51,016 nt of DNA from NCBI GenBank assembly GCA_051879195.1, contig JBJELO010000092.1, forward strand, positions 1-51,016, written 5' to 3'. Below the pieces are notes generated by a model. It was not told the origin of the DNA. It worked only from the letters and a program-made list of their open reading frames with translations, and did not search any database. The DNA comes from TWA4 sp051879195 (GTDB taxonomy: Bacteria; Bacillota; Clostridia; Lachnospirales; Lachnospiraceae). The position numbers and the translations under genes are program-made. Every line of letters begins with the position of its first letter. Position 1 is the stretch's first letter. Positions 41,924 through 51,016 of this stretch are shown here, in pieces.

Positions 41924-42606
41924 ATACGATGAAAATTAATTATCAGAAAGAACTGGAGAAAACTCTGGCTGATCTGGAAAAGGCGGGCAGGATACCTTCT
42001 CTTCTGCTGCATGGATGCTGCGCTCCCTGCAGCAGTTATGTACTCGAGTATCTTTCTTCTTATTTTAATATAACCATGCTGTTTTACAATCCCAATATCG
42101 GAGATGCCGGAGAGTATGAGAAAAGGAAAAAGGAGCTCCTGCGCATGATTGATATGATGCCGTTCCGGTATCCGGTATCATACATGGATTGCGAATATGA
42201 TCCAAAGGAGTTTTATACAGCTGTTCCGAATCGTTCAAAGGACAGCGAAGGCGGAGAGAGTTGCTTCCAGTGTTATCATCTCAGGCTGGAAAAAACCGCT
42301 TCAGAAGCCCGCAGAGGCGGTTTTGACTATTTTACCACTACACTGAGCATCAGCCCATTGAAGAACGCTCAGAAGCTGAATGAGATCGGCAGAGAACTGT
42401 CAGAGAAGTATCAGATACCGTATCTGTACTCGGATTTCAAGAAAAAGAACGGATATAAACGGTCCATTGAACTATCGGCGGAGTACGGGCTTTACAGACA
42501 GAATTACTGTGGATGCGTATTTTCGAAAAAAGAGGCTGAACAGAGTATCAAAAATAGTGCACAAAATAAGCCGGAATCTCTTTACAGTTTGGTGAAAAGA
42601 GATTAA
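41920..42606 (+). CDS. queH: epoxyqueuosine reductase QueH
   Basis: Catalyses the last step of queuosine tRNA modification, the non-cobalamin alternative to QueG. The 228-residue protein has the QueH (former DUF208) pattern LLHGCCAPCSSYVLEYL near residue 30, FYNPNIGDAGEYEKRKKEL, CFQCYHLRLEKTA and NYCGCVFSKKEA. These Cys pairs bind the Fe-S cluster and the adjacent metal. The ATG overlaps the stop of the upstream pseudogene by ATGA, so translation may once have been coupled. The choice of a B12-free enzyme in a B12-rich metabolism is worth noting. Confidence 0.93.
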   Translation: MNTMKINYQKELEKTLADLEKAGRIPSLLLHGCCAPCSSYVLEYLSSYFNITMLFYNPNIGDAGEYEKRKKELLRMIDMMPFRYPVSYMDCEYDPKEFYTAVPNRSKDSEGGESCFQCYHLRLEKTASEARRGGFDYFTTTLSISPLKNAQKLNEIGRELSEKYQIPYLYSDFKKKNGYKRSIELSAEYGLYRQNYCGCVFSKKEAEQSIKNSAQNKPESLYSLVKRD

Positions 42607-42681
42607 AATATAGTTAGATTTCCGCGCGCAGGAGGCATTATGCCCTGTGCGGCGGATAAGAATTCCAGGAGGAAAAGTTCA

Positions 42682-43869
42682 ATGAAAGTATTAGTAATCA
42701 ACTGCGGCAGCTCATCATTAAAGTATCAGCTGATCGACTCTGAGTCAGAATCAGTATTAGCAAAGGGTCTTTGCGAAAGAATCGGTATTGACGGCGTTCT
42801 TACCCATTCTCCTGCAGGCAAGGACAAAGTTGTATTCAATGATCCGCTGCCGAATCACACCGTAGCAGTCAGCAACGTATTAAAGCAGCTGACAGATCCT
42901 GTGAACGGCGTTATCTCCGATCTGAGCGAGATCGGTGCTGTAGGCCACAGAGTCGTACATGGCGGAGAGAAATTCTCAAGCTCAACTGTTATTACAGATG
43001 ATGTTATCACTGAAATCGAAAAATGTTCCGATCTGGCGCCTCTTCACAATCCTGCCAACATTATCGGTATCAATGCATGTAAGGAACTGATGCCCGGTGT
43101 ACCTATGGTAGCTGTATTTGATACTGCTTTCCATCAGACAATGCCCGAAGAAGCATATCTGTACGCTCTGCCTTACGAATACTATGAGAAATATGCAGTT
43201 CGTCGTTATGGTTTCCATGGTACAAGCCACAGCTACGTTTCCAAACATGCTGCTGAAGTACTGGGCAAGAACATTGAAGATCTGAAGATCATCGTTTGCC
43301 ATCTGGGCAACGGCGCTTCCATCTCTGCTGTACAGAATGGCAAGTGCGTAGAAACCTCCATGGGTCTGACTCCTCTGGAAGGTCTGGTTATGGGTACAAG
43401 ATGTGGTGATATCGATCCCGCCATTCTTGAGTTCATCGCCAACAAGGAAGGCCTGAACATCAACGAACTGTTAACAGTCTGCAACAAGAAGTCCGGCGTA
43501 CAGGGTATTTCCGGTGTATCTTCTGACTTCAGAGACCTGCATGCAGCAGCTGCAGAAGGTAACAAGCGTGCAAAAGCAGCTCTCGATGTATTCTGCCATC
43601 GTGTAGTTAAATATATCGGTGCTTATGCAGCAGTTATGAACGGTGTTGACGTGATCTGTTTTACAGCAGGCTGCGGCGAGAATGACATCGAAGTAAGAGA
43701 ACAGATCATGGGTTCACTGTCTTATCTGGGATGCAAGCTGGATGCTGTTAAGAATGATGTTCGCGGTAAAGATACTGTTATTTCTACAGACGATTCTACC
43801 GTAACAGCTATGGTTATTCCTACCAACGAAGAACTTGCAATCGCAAGAGAAACTGTAGCACTGGTATAA
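42682..43869 (+). CDS. ackA: acetate kinase
   Basis: Makes ATP and acetate from acetyl phosphate, the substrate-level ATP step of acetogenesis. The ATG at 42682 follows AGGAGGAAAAG and gives 395 residues, the usual length. ASKHA-fold motifs are MKVLVINCGSSSLKYQLID at the start, GHRVVHGGEKFS, FDTAFHQTMPEEAYLYALP, RYGFHGTSHSYVS, HLGNGASI and FTAGCGEND. Codon use is strongly biased like the acs genes. No phosphotransacetylase gene lies beside it in the window. Confidence 0.97.
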   Translation: MKVLVINCGSSSLKYQLIDSESESVLAKGLCERIGIDGVLTHSPAGKDKVVFNDPLPNHTVAVSNVLKQLTDPVNGVISDLSEIGAVGHRVVHGGEKFSSSTVITDDVITEIEKCSDLAPLHNPANIIGINACKELMPGVPMVAVFDTAFHQTMPEEAYLYALPYEYYEKYAVRRYGFHGTSHSYVSKHAAEVLGKNIEDLKIIVCHLGNGASISAVQNGKCVETSMGLTPLEGLVMGTRCGDIDPAILEFIANKEGLNINELLTVCNKKSGVQGISGVSSDFRDLHAAAAEGNKRAKAALDVFCHRVVKYIGAYAAVMNGVDVICFTAGCGENDIEVREQIMGSLSYLGCKLDAVKNDVRGKDTVISTDDSTVTAMVIPTNEELAIARETVALV

Positions 43870-43931
43870 GAACAGAAGGATATTTTAAGCGGTATTTAAA
43901 AGTTACATCCTGAAGTAATATTCGAAATTCA

Positions 43932-43993
43932 TAACTGTTCAGAGTCAGCCTCGAAAACACTTTGTGTTTCCTCTGCCTGGCTCTGAACAGTTA
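43932..43993. repeat. palindromic intergenic unit upstream of the HPr gene
   Basis: TAACTGTTCAGAGTCAG (43932-43948) pairs with CTGGCTCTGAACAGTTA (43977-43993) with one G-T wobble; the loop itself holds GAAAACAC/GTGTTTC. The same AACTGTTCAGAGTCAG string occurs as a lone half at 30112-30127, and a related palindrome lies at 44917-44976. Confidence 0.8.
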
Positions 43994-44023
43994 CCAAAAT
44001 TCAATTGAATAAGGAAGGTTCAT

Positions 44024-44290
44024 ATGGTTAATCAGAGCGTTGTAGTCTGCCATGCGGAAGGACTTCATTTACGTCCGGCCGGAAAGTTTGCAAGACTGGC
44101 ACGAGGTTTTCAAAGTGAGATTACTATCAGAACCGGTAACAAGAGCCTGAATGGAAAACAGGTAGTCAGTATACTGTCAGGTAATATCAGTATGGGGGAT
44201 CGGATCAAGATTTACTGTGATGGTGATGACGAGGAAGAAGCTCTTGAAGCACTGGTCTGCGAGTTGGAAAGCGGAGAAGGAAAAAATTAA
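44024..44290 (+). CDS. HPr-family phosphocarrier lacking Ser46
   Basis: An 88-residue HPr-like protein behind GGAAGG. The active-site His15 motif is intact (EGLHLRPAGKFARLA), as are the hydrophobic core and DGDDEEEALEALV. The regulatory site differs: where HPr has NxKS at residues 43-46, this protein reads NGKQ, so Ser46 is replaced by Gln. HPr kinase could not phosphorylate it there and CcpA co-regulation would be lost. It may be a normal PTS carrier of a lineage without this control, or a specialised paralogue. No PTS genes are nearby. Confidence 0.88.
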   Translation: MVNQSVVVCHAEGLHLRPAGKFARLARGFQSEITIRTGNKSLNGKQVVSILSGNISMGDRIKIYCDGDDEEEALEALVCELESGEGKN

Positions 44291-44381
44291 CTATGGGGCC
44301 GAATGAAAAAAAGGAGTATGTTTCAATCCTGGTTATGTATTGATTGATGACTTTGACATACTTTAATATGAAACAGTTGTG

Positions 44382-44420
44382 GCTGCCTCATCAGCTGATT
44401 TGATCAGCAGGTGAGGCAGC
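44382..44420 (+). other. hairpin downstream of the HPr gene
   Basis: GCTGCCTCA (44382-44390) pairs with TGAGGCAGC (44412-44420), with more pairing inside. There is no T run. It is the first of three stems between the HPr gene and the gltB promoter. Confidence 0.6.
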
Positions 44421-44439
44421 AAAGAAGACAATTGCAGAG

Positions 44440-44493
44440 GACACACCGATATCAGTATTGCGGGAGCGATATGAATAGACGGTGTGTCTTTTT
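44440..44493 (+). terminator. terminator-like hairpin after the HPr gene
   Basis: GACACACCG (44440-44448) pairs with CGGTGTGTC (44480-44488), followed by five T. The long loop has some internal symmetry (CGATATCA, GCGATATG). Confidence 0.75.
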
Positions 44494-44599
44494 GTGTGCA
44501 GACAGGTAGTTAGGCGGACTATTGACTAAGGACTTGACGCTGATTTTGCGGAACTGCCTGATGTTATTTGATTTCAGAAACTGCCTGTGACAGGTATAG

Positions 44600-44669
44600 A
44601 AAAACCTGTGGGATCGGGGAAGTTTGATGGATGAGATGCATCCTTCCCGTGATTCCACAGGATTTTTTT
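44600..44669 (+). terminator. second terminator-like hairpin before gltB
   Basis: AACCTGTGG with the following GATC and GGGGAAG pairs imperfectly with CTTCCCG and GATTCCACAGGATT, and seven T end the element. Two terminators in a row in a 500-base gene-free stretch suggest that the DNA between them (44494-44599) may be transcribed separately, but I see no gene there. Confidence 0.7.
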
Positions 44670-44796
44670 GTTTTCTGCCATAGGGGAATTGTTTCTGAAA
44701 CTGCTTTTAGATGAAAATATAATCTTTATTATCTGATAAAATTGTGTAAAAATACATAATTAACATATTATCTGATAATAGTTCCGTTTTTTACAC

Positions 44797-44825
44797 TTTA
44801 CACCTTTGATGTATTGTAGTAATAT
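44797..44825 (+). promoter_or_regulatory. putative sigma-A promoter of gltBD
   Basis: TTTACA (44797-44802), a 17-base spacer and TAATAT (44820-44825). The resulting leader is about 160 bases and contains a CCACAG/CTGTGG stem (about 44828-44863) followed by the palindromic unit at 44917-44976. Confidence 0.65.
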
Positions 44826-44916
44826 TGCCACAGACCTTGCCGGATTCGGCGCGGCCTGTGGCAGAAGAGAAAGCGGTGCAGCTTCAGTGGCCGTCAGGCA
44901 CAGGGGTTCAGAAATG

Positions 44917-44976
44917 GTAACAGTTCAGCAGGAGTTGAACTGTTCTGAATGAATTCAGCCTCTGCTGAATAGTTAC
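44917..44976 (+). repeat. palindromic unit in the gltB leader with alternative pairings
   Basis: GTAACAGTTCAGCAG pairs with CTGCTGAATAGTTAC across the whole unit (44917-44976). The same left arm can instead pair locally: AACAGTTCA (44919-44927) with TGAACTGTT (44936-44944), beside a CTGAAT/ATTCAG hairpin (44945-44958). These folds exclude each other. It is related to the palindrome at 43932-43993. Confidence 0.65.
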
Positions 44977-44993
44977 CAGAAAGGAATGATAAT

Positions 44994-47900
44994 ATGGAAG
45001 GTAATCGTACAGTACAGACTCCCGGTCTTTATGATCCCAGATTTGAGCATGATAACTGCGGTATCGGTGCTATTGTTAATATTAAAGGTATCAAGACACG
45101 TAAAACCGTAGATCAGGCCATGCAGATTGTTGAGAATCTGGAACATAGAGCCGGTAAGGATGCAGAAGGCAAGACCGGTGACGGTGTTGGTATCCTGCTG
45201 CAGATTTCTCATAAATTTTTCAAAAAAGTGACTGCTCCTCTGGGCTTTGATATCGGCGAAGAGAGGGAGTATGGTGTAGGTATGTTCTTCTTCCCTCAGG
45301 ATGAACTGGCAAGAAATCAGGCGAAAAAGATGCTTGAGGTTATCGTGGAGAAGGAAGGATTGAAGTTCCTGGGATGGAGAGAGGTTCCAACCAAACCTGG
45401 TATCCTGGGCAAAAAGGCTCTCGACAAGATGCCGTACATTTTACAGTGTTTCATCAAAAAACCGGATAACTGCGAGAAGGGACTTGCTTTTGACCGCAAG
45501 CTGTATATTGCAAGACGTCTGTTTGAACAGTCCAATGACTATACTTATGTGGTATCCATGTCAAGCCGTACCATCGTTTATAAAGGCATGTTCCTGGTTG
45601 GAGAACTGCGTGGTTTCTACTGCGATCTGCAGGACGAGGATTATGAATCTGCCATTGCTGCGGTTCATTCCCGTTTCAGTACCAATACGAATCCCAGCTG
45701 GGAGAGAGCGCATCCCAACCGTCTGATGGTACATAACGGTGAGATCAATACCATCCGCGGTAATGCAGACAAGATGATTTCCCGTGAAGAGAGCATGGAG
45801 TCCAAATATTTCAAGGATGATCTTCTGAAGGTGATTCCTGTTATCAATGAAGAAGGTTCCGACTCCGCCATGCTTGACAATACACTGGAATTCCTGATGA
45901 TGAGCGGTATGGATCTTCCTCTGGCAGTTATGATCACAATTCCCGAACCCTGGACCAATGACAAATACATGGACCAGCAGAAGAAGGATTTCTATAATTA
46001 TTACGGTTCCATGATGGAACCCTGGGACGGACCGGCATCCATCGTATTCTCTGATGGTGACCTGCTGGGTGCGGTGCTTGACCGCAACGGTCTGCGTCCT
46101 TCCCGTTACTATATTACATCCGACGGCTACATGATTCTGGCATCGGAGGTCGGTGCTCTGGATATTCCCGTCGATACCATTGTGAAGAAGGATCGTTTGA
46201 AACCAGGCAAGATGCTGCTGGTTGATACAGTGAAAGGCGTTCTGATCAATGACGAAGATCTGAAAAAATATTATGCATCGAGACATCCCTACGGTGAATG
46301 GCTGGATGCCAATATGAAGGAACTGAAGGAACTGAAGATTCCCAACAAGAGTACACCGAAGATGAGCAGGGAAGAACGTCTGCGTCTTATGAAGACCTTC
46401 GGCTACACCTATGAGGAATTCCGTACCATGATTCTTCCCATGGCAAGAGATGGCGGCGAAGCGGTTTCCGCTATGGGTTCCGATACTTCTCTGGCAGTCA
46501 TGTCAAAGAATCATCCTCCGCTGTTCAATTATTTCAAACAGCTGTTCGCGCAGGTTACCAACCCGCCCATCGATGCCATTCGTGAGGAGATTGTTACTTC
46601 GACTGAAATCCATCTGGGCTGCAGCGGCAACATTCTGGAGGATAAGCCTGAAAATTGCCGTATGCTGAAGATCCGCAATCCGATTCTGACAAGTACCGAC
46701 CTGCTGAAGATTAAATCACTGTCGGGAGACGGTTTTAAAGTTGCGACCATTCCGATTCTCTACTATAAAAATACTTCTCTGGAGAAGGCCATCGACCGCC
46801 TGTATCTGGAGGCTGACCGAGCGTTCAAATCCGGCGCGACGATCCTGATTCTGTCAGACCGGGGTGTGGATGAAAGCCGTGTGCCCATTCCTTCCCTGCT
46901 GGCTGTATCGGCTCTTCAGCAGTATCTGGTAAGAACGAAAAAGAGAACCAGTGTATCCCTCATTCTGGAAAGTGCGGAACCGAGAGAGGTTCATCATTTT
47001 GCAACTCTGCTGGGCTACGGTGCTTCTGCCGTCAATCCTTATCTGGCACAGGAAGCGGTCAAATATCTCTGCGAAACCGACATGCTGGATAAAGATTATC
47101 CTGCTGCCATCGATGATTACAACAATGCGGTGCTTCACGGTATTGTAAAGACTGCATCCAAGATGGGTATTTCCACCATCCAGTCCTATCAGGGTTCCAA
47201 GATTTTTGAAGCCATCGGTATCAACTCGGATGTGATTAATAAATATTTTACAGGTACTGTCAGCCGGATCGAGGGTATCAGCCTGAAAGATATTGAGGAT
47301 GATCAGAATTACCGCCACAATGCGGCATTTGATCCGCTGGGTCTTGGTACTGACACCACACTGGACAGTCTGGGCGACTATAAGATGCGTTCCGGACAGG
47401 AGCAGCATCTGTACAATCCCAAAACGATTCATCTGCTGCAGCAGTCCACACGCACGGGCAATTATGAGATGTTTAAGGAATACACCAGAACCCTGGAGGA
47501 AGAACTGGATGAATTTCACATCCGCGACGTGATGGATTTTGTCTACCCTGCAAAAGGTGTGCCCATCGAAGAAGTGGAAAGCGTGGATTCCATCGTGAAG
47601 CGTTTCAAGACAGGTGCCATGTCCTACGGTTCCATTTCTCAGGAAGCCCATGAGACTCTGGCAATTGCCATGAACCGCATCGGCGGTCGTTCCAACTCCG
47701 GTGAGGGCGGCGAGCGCCCCGAGCGTTTCAAACCCGACAGCAACGGCAACAACAGATGCTCCAAGATCAAACAGGTTGCTTCCGGACGTTTCGGTGTTAC
47801 CAGCAGATATCTGGTCAATGCGGAAGAGATTCAGATCAAGATGGCGCAGGGTGCAAAACCCGGTGAAGGCGGACATCTGCCGGGCAAGAAGGTTTATCCC

Positions 47901-49538
47901 TGGATTGCAAAGACCCGTTACTCAACTCCCGGTGTATCTCTGATTTCACCGCCGCCTCATCATGATATCTATTCCATCGAGGATCTGGCGCAGCTGATTT
48001 ACGACCTGAAAAATGCCAACCGGAATGCACGGATTTCTGTTAAGCTGGTTTCTGAGTCCGGCGTGGGTACGGTTGCAGCCGGTGTTGCAAAAGCAGGCGC
48101 GCAGGTTATCCTGATTTCCGGCTTTGACGGCGGTACCGGCGCAGCTCCGAGAAGTTCCATTTTCAATGCGGGTCTTCCCTGGGAACTGGGTCTGGCTGAA
48201 ACCCATCAGACGCTGATCATGAACGGTCTTCGTGACAAGGTTATTGTGGAGACTGACGGTAAGCTGATGACAGGCCGCGACGTGGTGATCGCTGCTCTGC
48301 TGGGTGCGGAAGAATACGGATTTGCAACAGCTCCGCTGATTACCATGGGCTGTGTGATGATGAGGGTATGTAATCTGGATACCTGTCCTGTAGGTATTGC
48401 CACACAGAATCCCGAGCTGCGCAAGAGATTTTCCGGCAAGCCTGAGTATGTTGTCAACTTCATGCGCTTTATCGCTCAGGAAATGAGAGAATACATGGCA
48501 AAACTGGGCATCCGCACCGTGGATGAGCTGATTGGCCGCACGGATCTGCTGAAGAAGAGAACTGATATCGACAGCGAACGTACTGCCAAAGTGGATCTGA
48601 GCCGAATCATCAACAATCCTTACGCGGGTATGAAGCTGGCAGGCTATCATGACAAGAATGTCTTCGATTTCCAGCTGGAAAAGACCAAGGACATGAACGT
48701 TCTGATGAGACAGTTTGCAGCCGCACTGGAAAGCGGTCAGAAGAGAGGCATCGAAGTGGATGTGGGATCGGTAGACCGTACATTCGGTACGATTTTCGGT
48801 TCTGAAATCACAAAACGGTTCGGTGAGAAGCTGGAAGATGATACATTTGTTGTAAAATGCAGCGGCAGCGGCGGACAGAGCTTCGGCGCATTCATTCCCA
48901 AAGGTCTGACGCTGGAAGTAATGGGCGACAGCAACGACTATTTCGGTAAAGGCCTTTCCGGCGGCAAGCTGGTGATCTATCCGCCCAGCGGCGCGAAATA
49001 CAAGGCAGAAGACAATATTATCATCGGTAACGTTGCCCTGTACGGTGCGACCAGTGGTACGGCTTACATCAACGGCGTGGCAGGCGAACGTTTCTGCGTA
49101 AGAAACTCCGGTGCAACCGCAGTGGTTGAAGGTGTGGGCGATCACGGCTGTGAATACATGACAGGCGGCCGGGCAGTGATTCTCGGACCTACAGGCAAGA
49201 ACTTTGCAGCCGGCATGAGCGGCGGTGTTGCCTATGTACTGGATGAAAACAGCGATTTATACCGCAAATTAAATAAATCCATGGTTTCCATGGAGGAAGT
49301 TACTTCCAAATACGATGTACTGGAACTGAAACGGCTGATTCAGGAGCACGCAACCTATACGAACTCCGAAAAAGCGAAGAAGATTCTGGACAATTTTGGT
49401 GAATATCTTCCCAAATTCAAGAAGATTATGCCTTATGACTACGAACGTATGCTGAAAACATTTGCTGATATGGAAGCAAAGGGTCTCAGCACGGAACAGG
49501 CACAGATTGAAGCATTTTATGCGAACACCAAACAGTAA
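44994..49538 (+). CDS. gltB: glutamate synthase large subunit
   Basis: Converts glutamine and 2-oxoglutarate to two glutamate. The 1514-residue protein has a 21-residue propeptide followed by C22 (HDNCGIGA), the N-terminal nucleophile of the class II amidotransferase domain. Next come a central domain, the FMN synthase domain (FKTGAMSYGSISQEAHE, NSGEGGERPERF, VSESGVGTVAAGVAKAGA, SGFDGGTGAAP), the 3Fe-4S motif CVMMRVCNLDTCPVG, and the C-terminal GXGXG beta-helix domain (GGQSFGAFIPKG, YGATSGTAYINGVAGERF). Length is normal. gltD follows after 15 bp. Confidence 0.97.
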   Translation: MEGNRTVQTPGLYDPRFEHDNCGIGAIVNIKGIKTRKTVDQAMQIVENLEHRAGKDAEGKTGDGVGILLQISHKFFKKVTAPLGFDIGEEREYGVGMFFFPQDELARNQAKKMLEVIVEKEGLKFLGWREVPTKPGILGKKALDKMPYILQCFIKKPDNCEKGLAFDRKLYIARRLFEQSNDYTYVVSMSSRTIVYKGMFLVGELRGFYCDLQDEDYESAIAAVHSRFSTNTNPSWERAHPNRLMVHNGEINTIRGNADKMISREESMESKYFKDDLLKVIPVINEEGSDSAMLDNTLEFLMMSGMDLPLAVMITIPEPWTNDKYMDQQKKDFYNYYGSMMEPWDGPASIVFSDGDLLGAVLDRNGLRPSRYYITSDGYMILASEVGALDIPVDTIVKKDRLKPGKMLLVDTVKGVLINDEDLKKYYASRHPYGEWLDANMKELKELKIPNKSTPKMSREERLRLMKTFGYTYEEFRTMILPMARDGGEAVSAMGSDTSLAVMSKNHPPLFNYFKQLFAQVTNPPIDAIREEIVTSTEIHLGCSGNILEDKPENCRMLKIRNPILTSTDLLKIKSLSGDGFKVATIPILYYKNTSLEKAIDRLYLEADRAFKSGATILILSDRGVDESRVPIPSLLAVSALQQYLVRTKKRTSVSLILESAEPREVHHFATLLGYGASAVNPYLAQEAVKYLCETDMLDKDYPAAIDDYNNAVLHGIVKTASKMGISTIQSYQGSKIFEAIGINSDVINKYFTGTVSRIEGISLKDIEDDQNYRHNAAFDPLGLGTDTTLDSLGDYKMRSGQEQHLYNPKTIHLLQQSTRTGNYEMFKEYTRTLEEELDEFHIRDVMDFVYPAKGVPIEEVESVDSIVKRFKTGAMSYGSISQEAHETLAIAMNRIGGRSNSGEGGERPERFKPDSNGNNRCSKIKQVASGRFGVTSRYLVNAEEIQIKMAQGAKPGEGGHLPGKKVYPWIAKTRYSTPGVSLISPPPHHDIYSIEDLAQLIYDLKNANRNARISVKLVSESGVGTVAAGVAKAGAQVILISGFDGGTGAAPRSSIFNAGLPWELGLAETHQTLIMNGLRDKVIVETDGKLMTGRDVVIAALLGAEEYGFATAPLITMGCVMMRVCNLDTCPVGIATQNPELRKRFSGKPEYVVNFMRFIAQEMREYMAKLGIRTVDELIGRTDLLKKRTDIDSERTAKVDLSRIINNPYAGMKLAGYHDKNVFDFQLEKTKDMNVLMRQFAAALESGQKRGIEVDVGSVDRTFGTIFGSEITKRFGEKLEDDTFVVKCSGSGGQSFGAFIPKGLTLEVMGDSNDYFGKGLSGGKLVIYPPSGAKYKAEDNIIIGNVALYGATSGTAYINGVAGERFCVRNSGATAVVEGVGDHGCEYMTGGRAVILGPTGKNFAAGMSGGVAYVLDENSDLYRKLNKSMVSMEEVTSKYDVLELKRLIQEHATYTNSEKAKKILDNFGEYLPKFKKIMPYDYERMLKTFADMEAKGLSTEQAQIEAFYANTKQ

Positions 49539-49553
49539 GAGGAGGAGAATGAC

Positions 49554-51016
<1,463 letters not shown>

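Overview
The window reads as a chromosomal piece of an anaerobic, endospore-forming, acetogenic Firmicute, most likely a Blautia-like member of the Lachnospiraceae. The evidence is the combination of sporulation genes (spoIIGA, sigE, sigG, an alpha/beta spore protein), a six-gene Rnf complex operon, the full carbonyl branch of the Wood-Ljungdahl pathway, acetate kinase and clostridial-type housekeeping genes. The genus is inferred, not proven. One run of exactly 100 N inside rnfD shows that this is a scaffolded draft assembly.

Layout. 1-5247: end of a cell-wall/division (dcw) cluster: murD (5' truncated), ftsW, a MurA-type gene, divIB/ftsQ and ftsZ. 5363-7991: spoIIGA, sigE and sigG, the usual sporulation neighbours of ftsZ. 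8168-11031: a small HTH protein, then scpA, scpB and proC. 11343-16550: promoter, long leader and rnfCDGEAB. 16551-17963: about 1.4 kb without protein genes. It holds a bidirectional terminator, a complete minus-strand cobalamin riboswitch with its own promoter and terminator but no downstream gene, AT-rich paired segments, and the promoter and structured leader of cooC. 17964-27190: cooC, CODH (acsA), acsF, ACS (acsB), both corrinoid protein subunits (acsD, acsC) and the methyltransferase acsE, written in a biased, high-expression codon style. 27191-27908: terminator, a 229-bp near-palindrome and a structured leader. 27909-32806: a second complete acsB paralogue, the corrinoid activator (acsV/RACo) and a DUF3786 protein. 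32886-34746 (minus strand): a 48-residue ORF, lplA and a FolT-like transporter subunit. The rest holds a flavoredoxin, a spore protein, an M24 peptidase, mutY, rpoD, a decayed Rpn-family gene, queH, ackA, an HPr-like protein, gltB and gltD (cut by the window end).

How it works together. CO2 reduced to CO by AcsA and a methyl group delivered by AcsE and the AcsC/AcsD corrinoid protein are joined by AcsB to acetyl-CoA. CooC and AcsF are nickel/maturation ATPases, and AcsV reactivates oxidised corrinoid. Rnf couples ferredoxin oxidation to NAD+ reduction and ion export, and AckA makes ATP from acetyl phosphate. Folate uptake (FolT), lipoate ligation (LplA) and a B12-sensing RNA are cofactor functions that fit this metabolism.

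The strongest candidates for something new are the free-standing cobalamin riboswitch unit at 16905-17207, the second ACS transcription unit with its palindrome and folded leader, and the compact two-hairpin RNA element in the cooC leader. All structures were found by eye; none was folded or searched computationally.
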